From Thuidium tamariscinum (lineage: Eukaryota > Streptophyta > Bryopsida > Hypnales > Thuidiaceae), in NCBI GenBank assembly GCA_947034885.2, contig OX344753.2:21080001-21144000 (forward strand): a stretch of 64,000 nucleotides of DNA, given 5' to 3'. The notes beneath the pieces were generated by a model. That model did not search any database and was not told the origin of the DNA. It was given only the letters and a program-made list of their open reading frames with translations. Each line of letters begins with the position of its first letter. Position 1 is the first letter of the stretch. Both the position numbers and the translations under genes were made by a program. Shown piece after piece: positions 46,546-56,599 of the stretch.

Positions 46546-49225
46546 TTGTATTGAGTGTAGATCCTGTTATTAAGTTAGACTGATCAAATATTTATTGATT
46601 TTGTTAGAATTTGACATGAGGTTTTGATGCAGTTAAGTACGCATATGACATCATATGCAGAAGTTTAGAGAGTCGGTCCTATTTAGAGAGAGCAACTGAG
46701 AATTGAATAAGCTTTGCTGATTATGAACTTTCCAAACTTTTCTGTGAACTTTGGTATGTGACAATGAGTAATAAGTCTTGAAGATTTCTGTGGTCCAAAA
46801 CTGAAATTTTTCTTGGAATCGAGGTGTGAGATCCTCTTCAGCCTCAATCTACTGACTCCTAAGTCTGTTGAAATATGGAAACCAACTTCTCTCCGATGAT
46901 ACTGGTATTGTCTACGGATGCGAAGCATCTACACCTGCATGCGTAATGGACAAACTGCAACCCAATTCCATGGAAACATATGTGATCCAATTGTGAGCCG
47001 GTGACAATGAATCACTGAAAGTCGGTGACCAAGCTAATGAACTTAAGGAACTGAAACACGCTGCACACAAATTCACTAGAGATGCTGACAATCTTCCTGG
47101 CCATGACAGTAAACCATCGATGCTCATTTTGAGAAAACCTTTTTTCTTTTCTTAAACAAATGATAGGCTACTTTCGAGAACCATTGATGCACTTTTCTTT
47201 TTTTCCCCTCTTTTTTCAAAGACATGGACAAATTCCATTGACAAGAAGAGAGAGGCAGTAGTACAGAGAACCAGAGGCAAACCTCGGCGCAGTTTCTTAC
47301 GTTTTCAGAAAGCATTCAAAAGAGCCCGCCAAGCAGAAGCGACAGAGACCACAGGCAGAATTGATGCACTTTTTCTTTTCTTTTCCGAAACAAAATGAAA
47401 CGGGATTGATGCACTTTGGGCAGCTTGCATTGGGGAGGCAACCCATTTCCAATCAAATAAGGGCACTTGAGCTACCTGGAGTATGGATATTAATGTTGAG
47501 GAGAAAAATTTCCCTACATATTGAAATAGGTTTGAAAAGGATTCTCTATTTTTTAAGAATTTTATTTTCTGAAATAAAATTATCATGAATTTTTTAGGTG
47601 AAGATTTTGTTCATCCCATACTAGTCATATAGGTCGTCCTAAAGGCAAGTTGTAAAATTAAGAGTTCTTCTTCGCTATGATAGAAAATTTGATACACCAA
47701 TCAAAAGTGCTTTACTCCCATGTGCCATGTTACCAAGCCTAAGTACCATTCCTAATTAACATGTTTGAGAATTGATCGCAATTAGACTATCCTACCTTGC
47801 CAAAAGAAGGGGGGATCAAGAATGGATTGCCTTCCCTATTGTGCATTGACAATGAATATTTTATGCTTTCAAAGATGGATTGAGCATGGATTTCTTCACT
47901 ATGGAGTTGAAAGTAGGTTGCCCCACACTAATTTCTTGACATTTGAGTATTTGACACTTCATTAATATTTTGGATATTTTTATAATATTCTTTGAGGGCT
48001 ATTTCAAACATCAAAATTTCAATTTTGAAAAAATGAAATTATTTATATGATTTTCCTATTTAAGATTTTATAAAAGGATATTTGGTGCAAATCTTGAGTT
48101 TTCATTGTTATAGACTCATGGAAATAAGCCTCAAATCCACTAGATTTTAGAATAGAAGTCACAGATTGAATTCATTTAAAAAAATATAGAGTAGATTTTG
48201 AGAAGTTCTCTTCAATTATGATTATGCATATTATAGCCTGTGACCTCGTTTTTTTCATAGCTTCAATTCTTTTTTAAATATATGAGAAAAAATATTGAAA
48301 GACTTCAAATCACTCTTACAATTTTAATATCCTTTTGATTTTACATTTGAATCTTTTAATTTGTATAAGTGATGTTGTTGCATTTTATTTTCTAATTTCA
48401 TTCATGACATGTCTAGCTAGTTTGATTTCATATAGTTACAATTTTTTAAAGTTTTGAGCGAAATCGAAGAAGTTTATAGAAGGTCTCGAGCCATTTGAGT
48501 TGGGTTTTTTTAAATGGAAACATTATAAATAATTTTAGAAAATTCTATGAGATCTATATTTTTTTTCAAAAATATTGAGAAACAAAATTTTGTTGAAATC
48601 AAATGTGAACTTAATTCTTGGCAAATCTCCTCTATTAAAATGGACTCCTTTGAGATTTGTCATACAAGAGTAATAGATAGTTTTGTAAAGTAACAACATT
48701 TGAATGCATCTAAATAAGACTATGAGCATGATTCCTTTTATTAAATCATACAAATTTTGGCTAAGCCATGTTGGTAGTTGAAATGGATTAACTAGATTTT
48801 CTAAAATGCATTATTTAGACTCTATACAAATAAACTATAAATTTTTTAAAGTGTTGAAAATAGATGTACCTAAAATTGCACTTAAGTACTTATGTCTTGA
48901 GTCTCTACATTTTAGACAAAAATTCATTTGAGAAAGTTTTACAAATATGTTACAACCAATGTTTTTGGAGGGGCAAAATATTGCTTAAAGAAACAAAGAT
49001 TCTAAACTTTGCAACTTGGTCCCTCCAAAAATTAGCTAGGACAATGTCATCAACAAGGAGACTTCCTATTCCAAATTTTTTTGTTGGATCACAATTATGG
49101 TGAAAACACCTAAAACCATCCTTACACCTTGACACCTAATAAGTAGACTTTTATTGAAAGTGTCCTCAAAAGTGCAATTAAATTTTCTTTTTACTTAACT
49201 ATGGTTGGTGGTGATTGCTAATTCT
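46546..49225. other. Intergenic
   Basis: 46.55-47.4 kb has mixed composition with unassigned frames. 47.65-49.2 kb is AT-rich. The shared repeat at 47490 is the only recognisable item. Confidence 0.4.
47490..47640 (+). repeat. Short repeat shared with 52.57-52.71 kb
   Basis: AGAATTTTATTTTCTGAAAT, ATCATGAATTTTTTAGGTGA and CATATAGGTCGTCC match AGAATTTTATTACACAAAAT, CTATGAATTTTTTAGTAGAA and AATATAGACC at 52565-52710. Nature unknown. Confidence 0.45.
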
Positions 49226-49229
49226 TTAA

Positions 49230-50155
49230 CCCCTAAAGGACCAAGCCCTGTTTTCTGCCCCAAAACACTAAAAACTGCCAATTCTATAGCAAAGAGTAAA
49301 AAAATATTTTAATTAATTTTTTTCCACATCTAACCGTAGGATCTTATACCTCACTAGTATAAGATAATGTGGAAAAAAATTCAGAATTTTTGACCACACA
49401 GATTGCAAGATACTTGCATTTAAAGTGGGAAAAACAAGTTTTTCAACACATTGCGGGACTGGATTTTTCGACTTTGAACATTTTTAACTTAAAAATTTTG
49501 CACTAAAGAGTTTTGAGCTTTAATTATTTATAGTGAAAAATTGAGTTGAGAATCTAGGAAAAAATAAATAAATTCAAAAAAACTTAATTTTCATTCTTAA
49601 AAAAAATGTTAAGTAGAAGTAGGTATGAGATAGAAGGAAAATCTAAAATATTAATATCTTTAAAATGGAATTAAAATGCACTAATCCTAATGGTGAGATT
49701 GTTCTAGCAAGTAAACTAAACCATGAAATTTATTTTTTTTTGAAAAATTGCAAAAATTGCATTCAGAAATGAATCCTACAAGTTATTTTTTTCAAGAAAA
49801 TGCTCTAATTGCCTGAAAAACAAGAATGTCCATAACTTTCTCATAACAAATCCAAATAAAATGAATCAAAGCTTCCTAGATAGGCAAAAATATAATCTAT
49901 AAGAAAAAAAATTCAAAAAAAAAAAATTCAATTTTTTTCTTTGCTGCCCGAACTGCCCGCCGTCCCCTGTTTTGAGCTTATTTGGGCATAACTTTTGTTC
50001 CCGGGCACCGATTGAAAAAAAAATTATATTCCCATGAAGATATTCAATTTTTCTATCTCCAAAAAAAAATTCAAAAAATTAGGACAAAAATTCAGCCCGT
50101 AGGTACTTGCCCGAAATTGCATTTGTCCCCCGAAGGGACAATGGTCCTTTAGGGG
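49230..50155. mobile_element. TTAA-flanked element with CCCCTAAAGGACCA ends
   Basis: 926 bp with 14-bp TIR CCCCTAAAGGACCA at both ends, immediately flanked by TTAA at 49226-49229 and 50156-50159. TTAA duplication plus C-run ends is the piggyBac pattern, but because TTAA is palindromic, TA or TAA duplications with a longer TIR cannot be excluded. No transposase frame; the interior is AT-rich apart from a GC patch near 49945-49970. This is the best-preserved copy of a widespread repeat (see other entries). Confidence 0.7.
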
Positions 50156-50770
50156 TTAATTTCAATTCTATTACCAAGCCATGTGATGTTTTCAATGACA
50201 AAGCTTCCGCTTTGAATTTTCATAGTAATTTCATATCTTATATAAAACTTCTATTTTTTTCCTTAATATTTTGAATTCCCAATTGCAAATACTTGAGAAA
50301 CATCTTTTTGCATAACATTTAGTAGCTTGAGGAAGGTCTACCTTTTCGTCTCCTTTGAGCATCATCATCTACATCTTTATCCAAAACTAAAACACCTAAC
50401 ACTAGAGAATTTCAAGGCTTAATTACTTGACAACATGAGGTTACTAGTTTATTACCATTTCAAATTTAAAGGCAAATCCAAATTGAAGTAGGTTCAAATT
50501 TTGATTATATTGAATGTACACGATTGTCATATTAAGAAATTGTTTCAATTTGTTATTCAACAACTTTATTTATTTAAAGGGAGAGTAGCAATGAATACAA
50601 GTACAATAATTGTGTTCCCCAAGTAAGTTAAAATAAGTCACATCAAGCCCCAATTTGTCAAATTTTGACAAGTGCTTTATTAGCTATTCATGATGTGGAA
50701 TATTCCACACCGTTTTGTAAAAGGCAATGCTTGGGTATAAAGACATTGCATGATGGAAAGAGCCAACAAG

Positions 50771-51067
50771 CAGGGTTTATTTTTTCATTTCTTGTGAAGT
50801 GTCAAAGTGGCGATATTTCATTTTAATGTGGAGCTCCAAATCTCAACATTCATCCATATATTGGATAGAAAAGATCATATTAGCACATAATACATATCTA
50901 ACATTCTATTTTCATCCATTATTTGGCAATTTCATCCACTATTTAAAAAAAATTGAATCTTATTGGCAATTTCATCCAAAATTTTATTGTTTTTTTCCTA
51001 TAGGCTTGGTGCTAGGCCAAAAAATTTGGTGCAATTTTGCACCAAATTGTCAGAAAAAAAAACCCTG
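50771..51067. mobile_element. hAT-type MITE with 8-bp target duplication
   Basis: 297 bp, ends CAGGGTTTATTTTTTC and rc CAGGGTTTTTTTTTC, flanked by CCAACAAG at 50763-50770 and 51068-51075. CAGGG ends and an 8-bp duplication define hAT elements. The interior (CATCCATTATTTGGCAATTT) recurs at 16.9-17.15 kb. The 115-aa frame across it is not a gene. Confidence 0.9.
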
Positions 51068-51283
51068 CCAACAAGGAAGATGGAGCTTGACAAGGAGGCT
51101 CTTTCATTGCACAATGGTTGACAACAAGAAGCTTTGCCCAACATAAATCACACGAAGAAAATTCAGATGAAATTGATAAGACAAATGGAACAATTTGGAT
51201 GAAAAATGCATGATGCCTAATTGCATTGACAAACCATGTAATCGGGCATCATGCCGTAATTATGGCACATAAGCTCCCTAAAA

Positions 51284-51561
51284 ACATTAGATGAAATTTG
51301 AGGGCATTGGAAGATTGTTGGTTTCTAGATTGCGGGAACACAGTTTCTGCCCCAAGAATTGGAATCCTACATGGTCGTGCCCCTACCACATAATTAAAAA
51401 TTAATTAATTAATTTTTTGACTTTTTTTCATATTTAAGGACCCCAATTTTATTAAATTTTTTATTTATTAATGCTGGCCTGACACCGGCCAACGACATTG
51501 GAAGCTGTTTCAGGAACAAACCCGAAACGGCCCTATAATGCCCTCAAATTTCATCTAATGT
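51284..51561. mobile_element. TIR element with 25-bp perfect ends
   Basis: 278 bp, ends ACATTAGATGAAATTTGAGG (continuing GCATT) and its exact inverse, with a TTAATTAATTAATT centre and ACACCGGCCAACG to the right. Shares layout and blocks with 42929-43263. No target duplication was recognised. Confidence 0.7.
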
Positions 51562-51631
51562 GAACGTGACCTTTTCTTCTTGTGGTTTATGTCTAAGAGA
51601 AGGCAGAATTCCATTCCGCTATTGATTGTTA

Positions 51632-51904
51632 AGTTGGATACATCTAAAAGCGCACCTGACCTAAAAAGTGCCATCCCCATGGGTGTACATTTCCAAAATC
51701 ACTTATGTTCATAAGTTGTAGATGGCACTTTTAGACACACACTTTGACCGATTATAACTTTTGCATACTGTATCCAAATGCTATGTTTTTTGGTGCATTG
51801 GAACATGCTTTCACTTGCCAACAAGACTATATGAAATCCTGAATAGTTTCATAATAGTAACTAGGCACACTACCAATAAGTGGCACTTTCAGGTGTACCC
51901 ACCT
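51632..51904. mobile_element. TA-flanked MITE, AGGTAGG family, copy 6
   Basis: 273 bp, TA on both sides, ends AGTTGGATACATCTAAAAG and rc TTTCAGGTGTACCCACCT. Interior matches the family (TTTCCAAAATCACTTATG, TGTAGATGGCACTTTTAG). Confidence 0.88.
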
Positions 51905-52101
51905 TATGCGTGAAAAAGGTGCCTCCAACTATGCTGAATTGCTTATTTTATTTTGACAGCTTTCAGTGATTTCAGTTTTTACCTCAGCTGCTGCTTCTTC
52001 TTCATTCCATTCCAATCCCAAACCCACATGAGTGCGATGATGATGCTTCTTTTTGCATTCCCGAGGTGCTGCCTGCGTTTGCAGCTGATCATCCTGGACC
52101 T

Positions 52102-52530
52102 TCAGTCCTGAAGGCAAACTTGGATGCTTCCATTAATGTCGACGCCCCTCCCAAGGCGAGGCTCCGTCCGTCTGCCTGCCGGACTGGCGAGAGGACGGAC
52201 TGGCTCGCTCCCAAACTCCGATCCTGCAGTGGGGACCTTCCCAGCTTCCCTGCACCTGCAAGCCCCCAGTCTTCCGGTCCTGAAGAGACAAACACTGGAG
52301 TCCAGGCAAAATGGCTCCAGTTTCCCGTCTGGCGGAGGGAAGGACGGACAGACGGACGGACGGCTGCAGCCAGGGCCCAGGGACGTTACTCCGACGTCGG
52401 AAAATTCAATAAACTCGCCGGTCAGATCGCCGTAACTTCCTTGGGTACGTAGTACAGGAGGCACTGGCTCCACCTTGTTGAATGGAATCTTCACGTCTGC
52501 GACTAAGGTAGCCGACCTATTTCCGATCAC
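52102..52530 (-). other. GC-rich island with open frames on both strands
   Basis: The island spans about 51960-52500. The minus strand is open for 142 codons here, and the plus strand for 128 codons at 52066-52452. No family was recognised in either. High GC lengthens open frames by chance, and the CCGTC/GGACGGAC-rich stretch near 52345 is simple sequence. It could be an exon of an unrecognised gene, a captured gene fragment or non-coding. Nothing shows a start context, splice sites or a partner exon. Confidence 0.25.
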
Positions 52531-52564
52531 TTAAGCAATTACACATAGTTGGAGTGCAGTTTTT

Positions 52565-52710
52565 TTTATTGCAAAATTTTTCCCATGTATAGAAATAGAG
52601 TTTGGAAGTATAGCATATTTTTTTAGAATTTTATTACACAAAATGTAATTACTATGAATTTTTTAGTAGAAGATTCTTCTTTACCTATAATGGTAATATA
52701 GACCTTACAA
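52565..52710 (+). repeat. Short repeat shared with 47.49-47.64 kb
   Basis: Counterpart of the 47.5-kb copy, adjacent to the GC-rich island. The order of landmarks is kept; moderately diverged. Confidence 0.45.
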
Positions 52711-52954
52711 TTTCTGATCATAGGCTGATTGCAAAATCCACCAAGGGCTGATTGCATTAATGAGAGCCTTACAACCAATCCTAATGTGCCACAATTGCTT
52801 TGGGAGATGCACCACAATTTCACGGAAAAGAAGCAGCCTATAGATTGGAAATAGGTAGGTGATCGGAAATGGGTTGGCTACCTTACGTAAGTTAGGTCGA
52901 GTTTGTTTGGACTTTGGAAGGTCTGTCTGTGGCAGCATTTGGTTGAGCTTCACA

Positions 52955-53310
52955 GGCTATTTACCTCCAATTCCCAAGGTGAACCAGTTTTTCAAGTTTG
53001 GGGTATGGGTATTTCCTCAAAAATAAATAATTTGTAGATTTTTTCACTCGTTTGTTTGCCAATGTTTTCAAGTTACAATTGGGTTTAGAAATGAGGTTTT
53101 CTGTTCTGGCACTTTCCACAAGCCCAAGTGGTACCTCACTGTCAACCTCCCTCCCAAGTTGAACATTCCGTATGAGCCGGATTGATTGTTTTTCTTCCCT
53201 TTTGGTTTTTAATGGTCACCACCCGTTTTCCAAAAAAGTTACAATTGGATTTTTTTCCAAATTCTACCAGCTAACTTTGAACTAGCTGCCAGTTCTTTTC
53301 GGACATTGGT
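52955..53310 (+). repeat. Dispersed repeat shared with 25.64-25.87 kb
   Basis: GGCTATTTACCTCCAATTCC, GAACCAGTTTTTCAAGT and GCTAACTTTGAACTAGCTGC match the 25.6-kb copy; about 130 bp longer in the middle. The Harbinger-type element at 53334 lies just beyond its right end. Confidence 0.6.
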
Positions 53311-53333
53311 TTGTGGTCTTGGTGTTTTAGTAA

Positions 53334-53965
53334 GGGCCACTTCACAGTATGGCCAAAGGTTGAGAGTCCGTTGGTTTCCACCAATCAAATTTCAAGAAAC
53401 CATGAGTTCGGACTCTCGACCCTTCACACTACGCGGCACAATCCAAAGTCCATCAAAGTTTGATGTCCCCAAAACTACCTACATGGCAACCAAATGCTTA
53501 CATGGCGATGGACTCTCGACTAGAGTTTGGGTCGAGCAAAAATGGAGACCCAAACTCTAGTTGAGAGGCCGTGGGAGTTTTTTCATTAAAAATCAAAATC
53601 TAGTAAGATCTTAATCATTAGATTGGCATAGGTTTGGACTTTGGGCTTGGCCATGGGCCGCTTCACACTATGGCCGTCCAAGTTGAGAGGCCATGGGAGT
53701 TCATTTTCAAGGGTTTGGACCTTTTGGACTTGGCCTTTGGAGGCTTCACACTATGGCCATCCAAGTTGAGAGGCCATGGGAGTTCATTTTCAAGGGTTTG
53801 GACTTTAGACTTGGCCTTTGGAGGCTTCACACTATGACCAGCCAAAGGCTTTAAATCCTATTTTTTATTGCCTTTTAATAGCCCATTTCTTTGGACTCTC
53901 GCCAAAGTTTGGGTCACTCACTCCCACGGCCTCTTGACTTGGTCAGCCATAGTGTGAAGCGGCCC
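53334..53965. mobile_element. PIF/Harbinger-type element with GGGCCRCTTCACA ends
   Basis: 632 bp, ends GGGCCACTTCACAGTATGGC and rc GGGCCGCTTCACACTATGGC, flanked by TAA on both sides (53331-53333, 53966-53968). The terminal motif is repeated inside, in the tandem array at 53640-53838. It sits at the right end of a repeat shared with 25.64-25.87 kb. No transposase frame. Confidence 0.85.
53640..53838 (+). repeat. Tandem repeat, about 83-bp unit, 2.5 copies
   Basis: Units start at 53685 and 53768 (GAGAGGCCATGGGAGTTCAT), with a partial unit before 53685. The second unit is about 5 bp shorter. Each unit ends with GGCTTCACACTATGGCC, a copy of the host element's TIR. Open frames on both strands across it are artefacts. 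Confidence 0.9.
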
Positions 53966-53969
53966 TAAG

Positions 53970-54045
53970 CTACTTGTGGTTGTTGGCTTTGTATTTTGAC
54001 CAACCCTTGCAAATGGAGATTTGCTTCATTAGTTTAAGACAAACA
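53970..54045 (+). mobile_element. LINE 3' tail remnant
   Basis: CTACTTGTGGTTGTTGGC, TTTGTATTTTG, then GCAAATGGAGATTTGCTTCA and a GTTTAAGACAAAC end match the LINE tail. It directly abuts the Harbinger-type element ending at 53965, which therefore inserted into or next to this LINE. Confidence 0.45.
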
Positions 54046-54422
54046 ATCAAAACTTCACATCTATTTATCAATAAAATTTTATTTTGTATCAATCCTACTA
54101 TCAAATGGATAGGATAGAGTCTTTGGAATAGAATTCTACAAATAGATGTAAAGAAATTTTATAGAAAAAAATTGTGTAGATGATGAAAGGATCTTCTAGA
54201 ATATTTCCACTTTGATCCTTGCAAAACCTTGTTTTTCAAAGAATATATCAAATGCAACATGGTCCTTGGTTGGAATGAAAATTTCACAACAATTTTTATG
54301 AGATAAAATTTCATTTGGATTTGAATAAATTGGAAGGAAGTGTCTTTAGTGTGATTTGCCAATACTTTATACAAAGTAACTACTAATTAATGTATAATAT
54401 CTTGATGGTGATGTATAGTCTA

Positions 54423-55553
54423 CACTAGAAAATAAATGAATACGTTGCAACTGATTACAATGCAACTACGTGTCCTATGCAACTATTGTGCAACTACAAC
54501 CCTCTATATTTGCACCAAATCAACATTTATATTGTTGTAGTTGCAAAGTAGTCGCAAAGTAGTTACAAAATGAAGTTTAGAGTTTATAAGAATGAAAAAA
54601 GAAGAATTGTAAAGTATTCTACATCCAATGTTTATTACAATTGTTGACTAGTATGTGTGCAACTGTGCAACTATTTTGCAACTACTATGCATTTGTATGA
54701 CTTTTTTGCAATTGTGCAACTACTATGCAACTGTGTGACTACCGTGCAACTACAGTGCAACTATGCCACTAGTTGTGAACTACTGTGCAACTAGCATTCA
54801 ACTAGTTTTCAACTATCATGCAACTAGAATTCAACTAGTAAACAACTACATTACAACTAAGAAACGATTTGTATACAACTAGGAAACAACTAGGATTAAG
54901 TTTCATATCAATTATCCCATATCAATTGTTAGGAGTATCATTAGATTAAATATAAGAATCATAGATTATAGCATTCTTATATAATGAATTCTAATGATGA
55001 AAATCTATAATATTTCTATATTTTATAGATTTCTACAACTTATAGATTTCTACAATTTGTAGATTTCTATAGTTTATAGAAATCTACCAATTGTAAAAAT
55101 CTGTGAAATTGTAAAATTTTCTAAAGTAGTAAAATCTATCAATATAAATATTTGGATTGCTAATTTAAAAAAGAAAATAAATTAAAAAATTTGAAATCTA
55201 CAAATAATCTAATTACAAAGCAGTTGTAAACAAGTTGCAAGCTAGTTGTAAGTCATTTGCAAGCCAATTGCATTCAAGTTGAAAACGAGTTGCAAACCAA
55301 TTGCAAATCAATTGCAAACTAGTTGCAAATGAATCATGGCAATCAAGTTCCACATCACCAACTATGTTGGAAGAGTTCATCAACGAAGTTCTATAGAGGC
55401 TATCGGATGAAAAATAATTTTGCCATATTTTGCAACTAGCTTGCAATTATTACAACTTGTTCATTGCAACTACAGTCTCTAAATTGTCACTTAGTTGCAA
55501 AAGTCCAATGCAACTACAAAACTAGTTGCAAAACCTCTTGTTTTCTTCTAGTG
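54423..55553. mobile_element. CACTA element with TGCAACTA arrays at both ends
   Basis: 1131 bp, CACTAGAAAATAAATG ... TTTTCTTCTAGTG. The left 460 bp carry well over ten copies of TGCAACTA (54446-54900); the right 320 bp carry the inverse TAGTTGCA (55215-55530). Such dense subterminal motifs are the binding sites of CACTA transposase partners. Flanks are CTA and CTT (two of three bases). A 77-aa minus frame in the right array is a product of the repeats. No transposase domain seen. Confidence 0.75.
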
Positions 55554-56599
55554 CTTATTTGGCATTAATAACTATTGCATTTCTTGCAAAAAGGTTGTTC
55601 CAAGGGTGCCATTGTAGGAATAAATCCCTCAATTGGTGGTCTTTTCCTGAAGAATTAACTACTACATTGTGAAGGGAAATCAACTTTATCAAGATTTCAA
55701 CATCTAGGTGTTCATCTTCACTTAGATTGGAAACACTAAAACAAGAACATATCAATGGCTTATTGAATAGCCACTTCTATTGTTGGATGTTCTCAATCTT
55801 CAAAGAATGAGGACATGGCAACCTCTCTTTGAATTGTAGAGGTCACATTCTTTGAAGATTGAGAATTTTTTTCTTCTCTTTTCAAAGAAACAACTAGGTG
55901 TGAAGAAGTTTTTGTGTGCAAAGTTTTATTCTTGGAGAAGGTGTGACAACCTTCTTGTTGGACAAAATTTTGCATGAGGTGCTCTTGCATTCTTCTAGAA
56001 CTTTACTATGTTATGAAGTAGCCACCTCAAGGACATGGATATGATACTCTTTACCATTGATAAATCATTGTCATGTTTCCATGGATGAAGGCAATACATC
56101 TTATACTTGTTAAAAATATGTGAGAAAATGAAGTTCCAAAGTATCCACCTCTTGAATGTGCTTCCTATTCAATTGTTAGAAGTTTTCAACATTGAACACT
56201 TTGTGTGAAGATTGAAAGATTCTCTAAGGGAGCACTTAACCCCCAAAGTTCCTTGACTCAAAAACAAGAAAATACCCTTCAAAACAAAACAATACCTTGG
56301 GAACACATTTATATGCATTTTGGCAAAATTCTAACTATGTTGTAGGATCTCACTCTTGACTAGTGCTACAATGAAATTATGTAAAAAATTTAGGTCTTCG
56401 AGGCACTCCATGAGTGAGATTCATGCATGCAAAACATCAGCTTCTACTATTTCACTTAAAATCACTAGAACAATTCCAAACCATCTTGGAATTAGAAGAG
56501 CTGTAGGGGTTAACAAAAATTAAGAACATCTTCCCACAGATAAGAAGCACCACTTGTGCCAATTCTTCTAGAGAAATTTCCAATGCCTCTGAGATTGCG
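55554..56599. other. Intergenic, next to the CACTA element
   Basis: Fairly complex sequence without repeat termini apart from the hairpin at 55790. Minus-strand frames of 65-66 codons (55755-55555, 55990-55793) have no recognised domain. Confidence 0.4.
55790..55865. repeat. Short perfect hairpin, 20-bp stem
   Basis: TTCTCAATCTTCAAAGAATG at 55790-55809 and its exact reverse complement at 55846-55865, with a 36-bp loop that has an inner ACCTC/GAGGT pairing. The size would suit a small-RNA precursor or a tiny foldback remnant. Not named. Confidence 0.6.

Noticed and set aside
50799-51146. 115-codon plus-strand frame
   Set aside because: Crosses the hAT MITE and its right target duplication, so it cannot be an ancestral gene.
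53634-53845. Open frames on both strands with repeated residues
   Set aside because: They are translations of the 83-bp tandem repeat.
54446-55530. Regular short motif array, CRISPR-like at first sight
   Set aside because: TGCAACTA is only 8 bp, without uniform spacers, and switches orientation between the ends of a CACTA element in plant DNA.
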